Origin: JBKJZO01 sp046715235
GTDB lineage: Bacteria > Actinomycetota > Actinomycetes > BP-191
Assembly: GCA_046715235.1 (NCBI GenBank)
Contig: JBKJZO010000062.1
Coordinates: 1-29,897 of the forward strand
Length of the DNA stretch: 29,897 bases
Direction of reading: 5' to 3'
A model generated the notes under the pieces. That model ran no database searches, was not told the DNA's origin, and saw only the letters and a program-made list of their open reading frames with translations. The position numbers and the translations under genes were made by a program. Positions 1-8,030 of the stretch are shown here, in pieces (the first letter of the stretch is position 1; each line of letters starts with the position of its first letter).

Positions 1-2
1 TG

Positions 3-1406
3 CCCGCTGTCTACGACCTCGCCAATCGCGGCCTGTTGCCGCCGGGGTTCGCACTCACCGGCTTCGCCCGCCGCGACTGGGCCGACCAGGACTTCATGCA
101 GGTCGTGCACGACTCGGTGAAGCAGTACGCGCGAACACCCTTTCGCGAGGACGTCTGGGCACAACTCGCCGACGGCTGTCGCTTCGTACCAGGCGACTTC
201 GCCGACGACGCGGCGTTCGACCGGCTGGTGCAGACGATCCACGACCTCGACCGGGTGCGCGGCACCGACGGCAACCATGCGTTCTACCTGTCGATCCCGC
301 CCAAGTTCTTCGCCGCCGTACTCGACCAGCTCAAGCGCAGCGGCCTGTCTGCGGGCGACAGCACGAGCTGGCGTCGCGTCGTCATCGAGAAACCGTTCGG
401 GCATGACCAGGCCAGCGCGCGCGAGCTCAACCGGGTGCTCGACCAGGTTTTCCCGCCCGAATCGGTGTTCCGGATCGACCACTACCTGGGCAAGGAGACC
501 GTCCAGAACCTGCTGGCCCTTCGCTTCGCCAACACGTTGTTCGAGCCGATCTGGAACCGGGGCTACGTCGACCACGTCCAGATCACGATGGCCGAGGACA
601 TCGGCATCGGCGGGCGCGCCGGCTACTACGACGGCATCGGCGCCGCACGCGACGTCGTCCAGAACCACCTGCTGCAGCTGCTCGCACTCACCGCGATGGA
701 AGAGCCTGTCTCGTTCGAGGCCGGAGCCCTGCGCACCGAGAAGCTCAAGGTGCTCGGTGCGATAAAGCTGCCCCCGGACCTGGCGACCGGCTCTGCCTTC
801 GGCGTGTACGCCGAGGGCTGGCAGGGCGGCGAGCTCGTGCGCGGCTACCACCAGGAAGACGGCATCCCCGACAGGTCCCGCACCGAGACCTACGCCGCCG
901 TACGCCTCGAGGTCGACACCAGGCGCTGGGCCGGCGTGCCGTTCTACCTCCGCACCGGCAAGCGGCTGGGCCGCCGGGTCACCGAGCTGTCGATCGTGTT
1001 CCAGCGGGCACCGCATCTTCCGTTCACAGCCACCGCCACGGAGGAGCTCGGGCAGAACGCGCTCGTCATCCGCGTGCAGCCCGACGAGGGTGTGACCGTG
1101 CGCTTCGGCTCCAAAGTGCCTGGCACCGCGATGGAGGTGCGCGACGTCAACATGGACTTCGCGTACGGCGAGGCGTTCACCGAGCGCAGCCCCGAGGCCT
1201 ACGAACGGCTGCTGCTCGACGTCCTGCTCGGGGACCCGCCGTTGTTCCCCAGCAGCGAGGAGATCGACCTCTCCTGGCAGGTCGTCGATCCGCTCACCGC
1301 GTTCTGGTCGACTCGCAGGCCGCAGCGCTACCCGGCCGGCACCTGGGGACCGCCCTCCGCCGACGAGATGCTCGCTCGCGACGGCCGCACCTGGCGGCGG
1401 CCATGA
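3..1406 (+). CDS. zwf: Glucose-6-phosphate dehydrogenase, 5'-truncated by window edge
   Basis: Oxidises glucose-6-phosphate to 6-phosphogluconolactone with NAD(P), the entry step of the oxidative pentose phosphate pathway in the cytoplasm. The frame is open from base 3, the first complete codon, and 467 residues are visible. The N-terminal nucleotide-binding start (GxxGxL) lies outside the window; family proteins are about 500 residues. The visible N-terminus reads PAVYDLANRGLLPPGF, a typical conserved stretch. Other family signatures are VVIEKPFGHD and the active-site block RIDHYLGKE (His near visible residue 160), then FYLRTGKRL further on. The stop overlaps the opcA start by 4 bases (ATGA), so the two are translationally coupled. 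The identification is secure; the TTG at 36 is internal and not the true start. Confidence 0.97.
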   Translation, partial: PAVYDLANRGLLPPGFALTGFARRDWADQDFMQVVHDSVKQYARTPFREDVWAQLADGCRFVPGDFADDAAFDRLVQTIHDLDRVRGTDGNHAFYLSIPPKFFAAVLDQLKRSGLSAGDSTSWRRVVIEKPFGHDQASARELNRVLDQVFPPESVFRIDHYLGKETVQNLLALRFANTLFEPIWNRGYVDHVQITMAEDIGIGGRAGYYDGIGAARDVVQNHLLQLLALTAMEEPVSFEAGALRTEKLKVLGAIKLPPDLATGSAFGVYAEGWQGGELVRGYHQEDGIPDRSRTETYAAVRLEVDTRRWAGVPFYLRTGKRLGRRVTELSIVFQRAPHLPFTATATEELGQNALVIRVQPDEGVTVRFGSKVPGTAMEVRDVNMDFAYGEAFTERSPEAYERLLLDVLLGDPPLFPSSEEIDLSWQVVDPLTAFWSTRRPQRYPAGTWGPPSADEMLARDGRTWRRP

Positions 1407-2320
1407 GCGTCGACCTCGTCGACACGACGGCAGCGGAGGTCGCCGCGGCCCTGACGCGAGTTCGGCGCAGGGAAGGCGTGTCGACAGTCGGCGCGGTCCT
1501 GACGCTCGTCGTCTCTGTCGGCGAACGGGGCTTGGGCGACGCGATGGCGGCCGCCCGGGATTCGGCGCGGGAAAACCCGTGTCGCATCCTGATCGTCATC
1601 CCGCGCGCACCGTCCTCGAAGTCCCGGCTCGACGCCGAGATCCATGCGAACGGCCCCGGTGAGTGCGTGGTTCTTCGAACATACGGCTCCCTTGGCGAGC
1701 ACGCCGACTCCGTCGTCACGCCGCTGCTGCTACCGGACACGCCCATCGTCATCTGGTGGCCGGCCGACGCCCCGGCCGTGCCGGCGCAGAGCCCCCTCGG
1801 CCGGCTCGGCGGGCGACGCATCACCGATGCCGCCGCCAGCCCGAAGCCCCTCGACGCACTCACGCGACTGGCGACGAGCTACGCACCGGGTGACACCGAT
1901 CTGGCGTGGAGTCGCCTCACGCCCTGGCGGGCGACGCTCGCAGCGGCGCTCGACCACCGCTTCGACCAGGTCACCGACGTGTCCGTCAGCGGCGCTGGCG
2001 GCAACCCGAGTGTTCCCCTGCTCGCCGGATGGCTCGCTGTCAGGCTCGGCGTCGAGGTCGACGTGCGGCGCAGCCGCGGCCCCGGGATCACGGCCGTCGT
2101 ACTGCGTTCCGATCATGGGGTCATCTCGCTGACGCGACCCGACGGCCGGCGCGCCACCCTCGAGCGCACCGGCAGCCCACCCCGCATGGTCGCCCTGGCC
2201 CGGCGCAGCAACGCCGAATGCCTGGCTGAAGAGCTGCGCAGGCTCGATCCCGACGAGCCCTACGCGGAAGCAGTCGCGATGGTCGCGAAAGTGTCAGCAA
2301 CGAAACGGAAGGCGAGATGA
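1403..2320 (+). CDS. opcA: OpcA, glucose-6-phosphate dehydrogenase assembly protein
   Basis: OpcA is the partner needed for assembly or allosteric activation of G6PDH in cyanobacteria and actinobacteria. The protein is 305 residues, normal for the actinobacterial form. It carries the family stretch LLLPDTPIVIWWPADAP near residues 108-124, followed by the LGRLGGRRITDA segment. The C-terminus is basic (KVSATKRKAR). The ATG overlaps the zwf stop and the TGA overlaps the pgl start, each by 4 bases, so zwf-opcA-pgl form one coupled unit. No catalytic residues are expected. The context makes the call firm. Confidence 0.95.
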   Translation: MSVDLVDTTAAEVAAALTRVRRREGVSTVGAVLTLVVSVGERGLGDAMAAARDSARENPCRILIVIPRAPSSKSRLDAEIHANGPGECVVLRTYGSLGEHADSVVTPLLLPDTPIVIWWPADAPAVPAQSPLGRLGGRRITDAAASPKPLDALTRLATSYAPGDTDLAWSRLTPWRATLAAALDHRFDQVTDVSVSGAGGNPSVPLLAGWLAVRLGVEVDVRRSRGPGITAVVLRSDHGVISLTRPDGRRATLERTGSPPRMVALARRSNAECLAEELRRLDPDEPYAEAVAMVAKVSATKRKAR

Positions 2321-3090
2321 CGACGCCTGAGGTCATCGTTCACCGAAACGTGCCGCTGCTCGCGCGCGCGGTCGCCGCACGTCTGGTCACCAAGCTCGTC
2401 GATGTCCAGTCGGCCCGCGGTTCGGCATCGGTGGTCCTGACGGGTGGTGGCATCGGTACCGCCACACTCGAGGAGCTTCGCGCCATTCCAGCGCGCGACG
2501 CGGTCGACTGGGCGCACGTCGACATCTGGTGGGCCGACGAGCGTTTTCTTCCCTCCGGCGACCCGGAAGGCAACGCGACCCAGGCCAGGTCAGCCTTGCT
2601 TGATCACGTGCCCGTCGATCCATCGCGCGTGCACGCCGTGCAGTCCGCCGACGAGGCTGCCGACCCCGAGGCCGCGGCGTCGGCGTACGCCGCCGAGTTG
2701 GCACGGGCCGCCCGGCCGGAGGACCACGGACCGGTGCCGTCGTTCGATGTCCTGTTGCTGGGAGTCGGGCCCGACGCGCACGTCGCGTCGTTGTTCCCCG
2801 AGTCGCCGGCGCTGTACGACGACCGCACGGTCGTCGGCGTACGCGGCGCTCCCAAGCCCCCGCCCAACCGAGTGTCGATGACGATGCGCGCGATCAACAG
2901 CGCGAACGAGATTTGGTTGCTGGTAGCCGGGGCGGAGAAGGCCGGAGCGGTAGCGCTTGCCCTCGGTGGAGGTGGCGGAGTGCAGGTGCCGGCTGCGGGT
3001 GTCAGGGGACGCCGGCGGACCCTCTGGCTGCTCGACACGGATGCGGCCGCGAAACTGCCGCCAGGTCTGAACCGGATCGCCTCACCCTGA
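2317..3090 (+). CDS. pgl: 6-phosphogluconolactonase
   Basis: Hydrolyses 6-phosphogluconolactone to 6-phosphogluconate, the step after Zwf. The protein is 257 residues, of the DevB/NagB-like fold. Motifs seen: LTGGGIGTAT (41-50), the loop WWADERFLPSGDPEGN (71-86), and LLLGVGPDAHVASLF (146-160), which aligns with the family signature G-x-D-G-H-x-A-S-L-F-P. Here the Gly before the His is Ala (D-A-H), a minor oddity. The start overlaps opcA by 4 bases. It converges on rbpA with a 28-base gap in which I see no clear terminator hairpin. Confidence 0.95.
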   Translation: MTTPEVIVHRNVPLLARAVAARLVTKLVDVQSARGSASVVLTGGGIGTATLEELRAIPARDAVDWAHVDIWWADERFLPSGDPEGNATQARSALLDHVPVDPSRVHAVQSADEAADPEAAASAYAAELARAARPEDHGPVPSFDVLLLGVGPDAHVASLFPESPALYDDRTVVGVRGAPKPPPNRVSMTMRAINSANEIWLLVAGAEKAGAVALALGGGGGVQVPAAGVRGRRRTLWLLDTDAAAKLPPGLNRIASP

Positions 3091-3118
3091 CTGCGGGGCG
3101 CGCCGATCGCGGTGGCGG

Positions 3119-3451
3119 CTACTTCGCCTTGAGCTTGGCCAGCGCCTCTTGCAGGATCGCCTCGCCGTCGCGCTCGTTGCGGCGCTCACGCACGTAGGCC
3201 AGGTGCGTCTTGTAGGGCTCGGTCTTGGGCGGCGCGGGCGCGTTGGCCTTGTCGCGACCGGCGGGGAAGCCGCACCTCGGGCAGTCCCACGTATCCGGGA
3301 TCGCGGCGTCCTCGGCGAACGACGGCCGCGTCTCGTGCCTGTTGGCGCACCAGAACGAGACTCGGCGGCGCGGCGCGGTCTCGCCTCGCTCCGCCTCCCC
3401 CATCGGTCCGGCTCCGACTCGACTGCCAGGAATCGCGTAACCACCAGCCAC
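3119..3451 (-). CDS. rbpA: RNA polymerase-binding protein RbpA
   Basis: RbpA binds RNA polymerase and the principal sigma factor and stabilises the open promoter complex; it occurs only in actinobacteria. I chose the GTG at 3451 (110 aa) because it is preceded by AGGGAG at 8 nt spacing and gives the family N-terminus MAGGYAIPGSRVGAGPMGE; an upstream extension to 3496 lacks family similarity. Four putative zinc ligands of the Streptomyces-type protein are present: Cys35, His39, Cys57 and Cys60. The C-terminal sigma-interacting part (TEPYKTHLAYVRERR and on) is intact. It lies downstream of secG on the same strand. Some actinomycetes have two RbpA-like genes; this window cannot say whether this is the only copy. 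Confidence 0.94.
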   Translation of the reverse strand: MAGGYAIPGSRVGAGPMGEAERGETAPRRRVSFWCANRHETRPSFAEDAAIPDTWDCPRCGFPAGRDKANAPAPPKTEPYKTHLAYVRERRNERDGEAILQEALAKLKAK

Positions 3452-3475
3452 AGCACGGACTCCCTGAGGACGACG

Positions 3476-3491
3476 GGCCGCACGTGCGGCC
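3476..3491. repeat. 16-bp perfect palindrome in the rbpA leader
   Basis: GGCCGCACGTGCGGCC equals its own reverse complement. It ends 24 bases upstream of the rbpA GTG, so in the transcript it could fold into a strong hairpin just before the ribosome binding site, or in DNA it could be a dimeric operator. A palindrome this length is only mildly unlikely by chance in GC-rich DNA of this size; the position is what makes it notable. Confidence 0.4.
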
Positions 3492-3589
3492 GACAAGCGA
3501 AAACTTCAGCCGCGGACGTGGGCCTGCGGGTTGTAGCGGTTCAGTGTACGAGTGGATAGCCCGGATGGTCCGTCCGTACGCAAAATCGA

Positions 3590-3820
3590 TCAGGACTTGA
3601 GTTCGAGAGCTAGCGCGATGATAGAGGCCGTCCAGACGATCGCGGCGCCGATCGTCATGCGGTCGAGGTTGCGCTCGACCACGCTCGATCCGCCCAGCGA
3701 CGACGTCACCCCGCCACCGAACATGTTGGACAGACCGCCGCCCTTACCCCGGTGCAACAGGATGAGGACGATCAGCAGCAGGCTGGATGAGATCAGCAGC
3801 ACGGTTCCGACTATTTCCAC
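3590..3820 (-). CDS. secG: Preprotein translocase subunit SecG
   Basis: Small accessory subunit of the SecYEG translocon in the plasma membrane. The 76-residue protein has the SecG plan: an N-terminal membrane segment (about 2-22, VGTVLLISSSLLLIVLILL), a cytoplasmic glycine-rich loop (RGKGGGLSNMFGGG), and a second membrane segment (about 55-72). The start is GTG at 3820, with AAAGG upstream. In many actinobacteria secG sits beside tpiA-pgk-gap; here the opp operon intervenes. A terminator-like hairpin (3848-3864) lies just upstream, so secG should have its own promoter in the short gap. Confidence 0.95.
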   Translation of the reverse strand: MEIVGTVLLISSSLLLIVLILLHRGKGGGLSNMFGGGVTSSLGGSSVVERNLDRMTIGAAIVWTASIIALALELKS

Positions 3821-3847
3821 CGGGCGCAGGCCTTTCGACGCTGTGAC

Positions 3848-3864
3848 AAAACCGTCGTGGACGG
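3848..3864 (-). terminator. Short hairpin plus T-run after the opp operon
   Basis: On the minus strand, CCGTC-CAC-GACGG is followed directly by TTTT. It sits 14 bases after the stop of the last opp gene (3878) and before the secG start (3820). The 5-bp stem is short but has the layout of an intrinsic terminator, which is less common in high-GC actinobacteria. It would insulate secG-rbpA from opp transcription. Confidence 0.5.
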
Positions 3865-3877
3865 CGGGATGTGACCG

Positions 3878-4882
3878 TCAGAGTACCCGCTCGACCTCGG
3901 CGTAGTGACATGCCGCGGGATGCCCATGCCCTCGGTCGACGAGCGCCGGCGGCTCGTCAACGCACTTCTGGCGCTCGTCCTCGGTGAGCTCGTCACGGAA
4001 CTTCTGGCACCGGGTCCTGAAGCGGCAGCCGCTCGGCGGGTCGGCCGGGCTGGGCACATCGCCGCTGATGATGATGCGCGTGCGCTGCCGCTCCTTGCGC
4101 GGGTCGGGGATCGGCACGGCGGAGATCAGCGCCTGGGTGTAGGGGTGCACCGGCCGCTCGAAGATCGTGTCGCGGTCGGCCTCCTCGACGATCGTGCCGA
4201 GATACATCACGGCGACGCGGTCGGCGATGTGGCGTACGACGCTCAGGTCGTGCGCGATGAACAGGTAGGCCAGACCGCGGTCGTTCTGGAGGTCCTCCAG
4301 CAGGTTGATGACCTGGGCCTGGATCGAGACGTCGAGTGCCGACACCGGCTCGTCGCAGACCACGAGCTTGGGGTCGAGAGCAATTGCCCTGGCGATGCCG
4401 ACGCGCTGGCGCTGGCCGCCGGAGAACTCGTGCGGGTAGCGTTCGGCGTGCTCAGGAGCGAGGCCGACGAGCTCGAGCAGCTCGCTGACACGCGAGCCCT
4501 GCTCCATCCCGTGGATCTTGAACGGCTCGGCCAGGATGGCGCTGACCTTCATGCGCGGGTTCAGGCTCGCGTACGGGTCCTGGAAGATGATCTGCATCTC
4601 CCGGCGCAGCTCGCGCAACCGGCCCGCGCCGACCTTGGTGATGTCCTCCCCCTCGAAAGTCAGGGTGCCCTTGGTCGGCTCGACGAGACGCAGCACGGCG
4701 CGCGCCGTCGTCGACTTGCCGCATCCGGATTCGCCGACAAGGGCGAGCGTCTCGCCCGGCGCGATCGTCAGCGAGATGCCGTCGACCGCACGTACATCAC
4801 CGATCTTGTGCTTGAACACGATGCCGGTGGAGATCGGGTAGTGCTTGAAGAGATCCGTGACCTCGAGGAGCGGCTGCGTCAT
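3878..4882 (-). CDS. Oligopeptide/dipeptide ABC transporter, ATPase subunit (OppF/DppF type)
   Basis: One of two ATPases powering a peptide-type importer. The protein is 334 aa: Walker A GESGCGKS (50-57), Q-loop near FQDPYASLNP (100-109), signature FSGGQRQR (153-160), Walker B LVVCDE (173-178), and the switch His211 in IAHDLSVV. The C-terminal oligopeptide-type extension carries GCRFRTRC and later Cys residues, a four-cysteine set of the kind that holds an iron-sulfur cluster in some Dpp/Opp ATPases. The start overlaps the stop of the preceding ATPase gene by 4 bases (ATGA). It is the last gene of a five-gene operon. The substrate (oligopeptide, dipeptide or nickel) cannot be decided from the ATPase. 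Confidence 0.93.
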   Translation of the reverse strand: MTQPLLEVTDLFKHYPISTGIVFKHKIGDVRAVDGISLTIAPGETLALVGESGCGKSTTARAVLRLVEPTKGTLTFEGEDITKVGAGRLRELRREMQIIFQDPYASLNPRMKVSAILAEPFKIHGMEQGSRVSELLELVGLAPEHAERYPHEFSGGQRQRVGIARAIALDPKLVVCDEPVSALDVSIQAQVINLLEDLQNDRGLAYLFIAHDLSVVRHIADRVAVMYLGTIVEEADRDTIFERPVHPYTQALISAVPIPDPRKERQRTRIIISGDVPSPADPPSGCRFRTRCQKFRDELTEDERQKCVDEPPALVDRGHGHPAACHYAEVERVL

Positions 4883-6009
4883 GACGGCTCCGCCTCCGCT
4901 CCCGCGACCGGTGCGCCGGCGGCAGTGGCCTCCGCGACAGCGGACGCCACCTGTTCGGCGGCGTCAGGACCGTTGACCAGCAGTGCCACCTGGTCGGAGT
5001 GATGGCACGCTGCCGTGTGGCCCGGCCGGTCCTGCGGGACGAGAGCCGGCACGACCTCGCGACAGACCTGGGTGGCGAGCTTGCAGCGGGGATGGAACGC
5101 GCACCCCGGAGGGACGCGGATGAGGCTCGGTGGCTGGCCTTTGATCGGCTCGAGCCGCTCCGCGCGGCGCTGGTCCAGCCGGGCCAGGCCGGAGAGCAGG
5201 CCGTGGGTATAGGCGTGCCGGGGCTCGTAGAAGATGTCGTCGACGTCGGCCAGCTCGGCGACCTTCCCGGCGTACATCACCAGGACTCGGTCGGCGTGAC
5301 TGGCGACGAGGCCCAGATCGTGCGTGATGAGCACGATCGCGGTGCCGCGGTCCTGCTGCAGGGTCAGCAGCAGATCCATGATCTGCGCCTGCACAGTGAC
5401 ATCGAGCGCCGTCGTCGGCTCGTCGGCCAGCAACAAGACCGGGTCGAGCGCGAGCGCCATCGCGATCATCGCGCGCTGCCGCATGCCACCCGAGAACTGG
5501 TGGGGGTACTCGCTCGCGCGCTGGCGGGGGTTGGGGATGCCGACCTCGGCGAGCAGGTCGACGGCGAGCTTGCGAGCCGGGATGCGGCCCATCTTCTCGT
5601 GGACCTGGATGACCTCCGCGATCTGGTGCCCGACCTTGAAGACGGGGTTCAGCGACGTCAGCGGGTCCTGGAAGATCATCGAGATGTCGTTGCCGCGAAT
5701 CTTGCGGAGTTCCTTCTCGTCGGCCTTGAGCAGATCTCGGCCCATGAACTTGATGCTGCCGGTCTCGAAGCGTCCGGGTGGCACAGGGACAAGGCCCATG
5801 ACCGCCATCGCTGAGACGGACTTGCCCGACCCCGACTCGCCGACGATGCCGAGGGTCTCGCCGCGCGCGATCGACCAGCTGACGCCGTCAACCGCCCTGA
5901 CCACGCCGGCGTCGGTGTGGAAGTGGACTCTAAGGTCCTCGATCTCGAGCAGCGTCTCACCGAGCTCCGGGGCGCGCTCGAGCGTCGTCGCAGTCAGCGT
6001 GTCTCGCAC
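4879..6009 (-). CDS. Oligopeptide/dipeptide ABC transporter, ATPase subunit (OppD/DppD type)
   Basis: The second ATPase of the importer, 376 aa. Motifs: Walker A GESGSGKS (57-64), signature FSGGMRQR (172-179), Walker B LLLADE (192-197), switch His230 in LITHDLGLV. The C-terminal region has PPGCAFHPRC, then Cys-Arg-Glu and a final AACHH, making the C-x5-C-x6-C...C set seen in DppD/OppD proteins. The start is GTG at 6009, 12 bases after the permease stop, with GAGG upstream. There are about 20 extra residues before the usual domain start and an Ala/Glu-rich tail of about 30 residues after the cysteines. Confidence 0.93.
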   Translation of the reverse strand: MRDTLTATTLERAPELGETLLEIEDLRVHFHTDAGVVRAVDGVSWSIARGETLGIVGESGSGKSVSAMAVMGLVPVPPGRFETGSIKFMGRDLLKADEKELRKIRGNDISMIFQDPLTSLNPVFKVGHQIAEVIQVHEKMGRIPARKLAVDLLAEVGIPNPRQRASEYPHQFSGGMRQRAMIAMALALDPVLLLADEPTTALDVTVQAQIMDLLLTLQQDRGTAIVLITHDLGLVASHADRVLVMYAGKVAELADVDDIFYEPRHAYTHGLLSGLARLDQRRAERLEPIKGQPPSLIRVPPGCAFHPRCKLATQVCREVVPALVPQDRPGHTAACHHSDQVALLVNGPDAAEQVASAVAEATAAGAPVAGAEAEPS

Positions 6010-6021
6010 CGGACCCGTCCT

Positions 6022-7008
6022 CTACCGCAGCTTGGGGTCGAGGGCGTCGCGCAGACCGTCGCCGACGAAGACGAATCCGAGCACCGTGTAGACCACGGCC
6101 ATGCTCGGCCAGAACCAGAGGTAGTCCTTGTAGCCGAAGAACTTCTGACCATCGGCGATCATCGCGCCCCAGTCAGGCGTACCGGGCTTGACACCCGCGC
6201 CAAGGAAGCTCAGCGCCGCCTCGGCGACGATTGCGGTGGCGACCGCGACTGTTGCGTAGACGAGCACGGGAGCAAGGCTGTTGGGGAGGATGTGCCGCGT
6301 CACGATGCGCCATCGGCTCGCGCCGAGTGATCGCGCCGCTTCGACGTACTCGCTCTCCCGGATCGACAGGATCGAGCTCCGGAGAAGCCGGGCCACGGTC
6401 GCCCAGCTGAAGATGCCGATGGCGAGGATGACGGGAAGCACGCCGCGGCCGATGACCAAGATGATGACGATGGCGCCGATGATGATCGGGAACGCGAAGA
6501 ACACATCCGCGACCCGCATGACGACGGTGTCCCATGCGCGACCGAAGTAGCCGGCGAGCGCGCCGAGGAAAATGCCGACGACCAGGGCAATACCGATCGA
6601 CGCGAGCCCGACGATGACGGCTATCCGGCTCCCGTGGATCAACCTGCTGAGCTGGTCGCGGCCGATCTCGTCGGTGCCGAACCAGTGGCCTGCGCTCGGT
6701 TCGGCCTGCGTGTTGAGCAGATCCTGCTTGAGGGGATCCTCCGGCGATATCCACGGCGCGAGGATCGCCACCAGCGCCACGGTCGAGATCATCACCAAGC
6801 CGAGCACGGCGAGCTTGTTGCGCATGAATCGCTTGCGCACGTCACCGAACTGGCTCTGCCGGCGGATGCCGCCCAGTGCCGTCGCCTGCGACTCGACGCC
6901 GCCAAAGCCGCTGCTCGGTTCGGTGAACCCGACATCGCCCTCGCCCCGTGCGGTCGCGTCTACCGCTTCGGGCGATTCGAGCGGAGCCGGCTGGATGTCA
7001 GAGGACAT
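6022..7008 (-). CDS. Peptide ABC transporter permease (OppC/DppC type)
   Basis: Inner-membrane permease of the importer, 328 aa. After a hydrophilic N-terminal extension of about 60 residues rich in Ser, Glu and Ala comes the OppC_N segment (RKRFMRNKLAVLGLVMI), then the binding-protein-dependent transport domain. The EAA loop that contacts the ATPase is visible (YVEAARSLGASRWRIVTRHIL). The start ATG (7008) lies 3 bases after the oppB-type stop, with GGAG about 6 nt upstream, indicating coupled translation. The long polar N-terminus is unusual but within the range for actinobacterial homologues. Confidence 0.93.
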   Translation of the reverse strand: MSSDIQPAPLESPEAVDATARGEGDVGFTEPSSGFGGVESQATALGGIRRQSQFGDVRKRFMRNKLAVLGLVMISTVALVAILAPWISPEDPLKQDLLNTQAEPSAGHWFGTDEIGRDQLSRLIHGSRIAVIVGLASIGIALVVGIFLGALAGYFGRAWDTVVMRVADVFFAFPIIIGAIVIILVIGRGVLPVILAIGIFSWATVARLLRSSILSIRESEYVEAARSLGASRWRIVTRHILPNSLAPVLVYATVAVATAIVAEAALSFLGAGVKPGTPDWGAMIADGQKFFGYKDYLWFWPSMAVVYTVLGFVFVGDGLRDALDPKLR

Positions 7009-7011
7009 CTG

Positions 7012-7938
7012 CTACTCCAACCTGATGCGAGGGTCGAGGTACCCGTACGCGATGTCGACGAGAAGGTTGACGAACACGAAGACCAGCACGGCGTACGTCG
7101 ACACCCCGAGAACGATCGGGTTGTCCTGAGTGCTGATAGCCGTGACCAGAGTGCTGCCGATGCCGTTCCAGTTGAAGATCACCTCGGTGATCAGTGCCCC
7201 GCCGAGCAGGGTTCCGAACGAGATCCCCAGATATGTCACGACCGGGATGATCGAGTTACGCATCGCGTGCTTGAAGATGACGACGGTCTTGGACAACCCC
7301 TTCGCGGTCGCGGTGCGAATGTAGTCGGCCCGCATGACTTCCAACATCGTGCCGCGCATCAGCCGCGCGACGAGTGCGGCATCGACAGAGGCCAGTGTCA
7401 AGGCAGGCAGGATGTAGGACTTCAATCCCACATTTCCCGACAACGGCAACAGGTGGTAACGCATCGAGAACGTCTGCTGGAACAGCAGCCCGATGACAAA
7501 CGTCGGGAACCCGATGGCTAACGTCGTCGTCAATGTCACCAGGACGTCCCAGAACGAGTACCGGAAGACGGCCGAGATGACCCCGGCAAAGATGCCGATC
7601 AGGACCTCGAACAGGATCGCGGCGAGCGCCAGCCGCGCGGTGTTCCAGATCTTTTCCTTGATGACGTCGTTGACCGGGCGGCGCAGCCTGAACGACTCGC
7701 CCAGATCGCCCCTGGCAACGTTGACGACGTAGCGGCCGTACTGCACGTAGAGGGGCTGGTCGAGGCTGTAGCGCCTCTCCAGAGACGCCCTCGTGGCAGG
7801 GTCACGCGCGCGTTCGCTGCCGCCGATCGTTGCCATCGGATCGCCGGGCAGGATGTAGAGGCAGGTGAAGAGCACCAGGCTGGCGCCGAACAGAACAAGG
7901 CTCATCTGCAACAGGCGCCGCACGATGAACTTGCCCAT
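7012..7938 (-). CDS. Peptide ABC transporter permease (OppB/DppB type)
   Basis: The first permease of the importer, 308 aa, with the typical N-terminus FIVRRLLQMSLVLFGASLVLF (split here as one membrane segment at about 4-28), then LPGDPMATIGG and further membrane segments. The EAA loop reads YIRTATAKGLSKTVVIFKHA. The start ATG at 7938 has GGGAAGG about 8 nt upstream. It is separated from the binding-protein gene by 92 bases containing a strong hairpin (7977-8010), so its expression is probably lower than that of the binding protein. Confidence 0.94.
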   Translation of the reverse strand: MGKFIVRRLLQMSLVLFGASLVLFTCLYILPGDPMATIGGSERARDPATRASLERRYSLDQPLYVQYGRYVVNVARGDLGESFRLRRPVNDVIKEKIWNTARLALAAILFEVLIGIFAGVISAVFRYSFWDVLVTLTTTLAIGFPTFVIGLLFQQTFSMRYHLLPLSGNVGLKSYILPALTLASVDAALVARLMRGTMLEVMRADYIRTATAKGLSKTVVIFKHAMRNSIIPVVTYLGISFGTLLGGALITEVIFNWNGIGSTLVTAISTQDNPIVLGVSTYAVLVFVFVNLLVDIAYGYLDPRIRLE

Positions 7939-7976
7939 GGCCTGAGCCTTCCCACCCGGATCCGAATGTACGCGCT

Positions 7977-8010
7977 ACGGGGCCGGAGGAGTTGCCTCCA
8001 CCGGCCCCGT
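7977..8010 (-). terminator. Strong intergenic hairpin, probable attenuator between oppA- and oppB-type genes
   Basis: An inverted repeat with outer stem 7977-7986 pairing with 8001-8010 (10 bp, core GGGGCCGG/CCGGCCCC), one A-A mismatch, a further 4 bp, and the loop TTGC. It lies 20 bases after the binding-protein stop and 38 before the permease start. There is no U-run. In binding-protein-dependent operons such hairpins stabilise the upstream mRNA or partly terminate, giving an excess of binding protein over membrane parts; that role here is inference. Confidence 0.75.
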
Positions 8011-8030
8011 TCGCGTCGAACCCCGCCGCG

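Noticed and set aside
2761..2796. D-A-H in place of D-G-H in the 6-phosphogluconolactonase signature as a sign of inactivity
   Set aside because: The His and the neighbouring motif are intact and the gene is in an intact operon; a single Gly to Ala change is weak evidence.
3492..3500. TTGTCGG upstream of rbpA as a fourth PafBC-type promoter
   Set aside because: Eight bases after the block there is GGCCCG instead of TANNNT, so the -10 part is missing.
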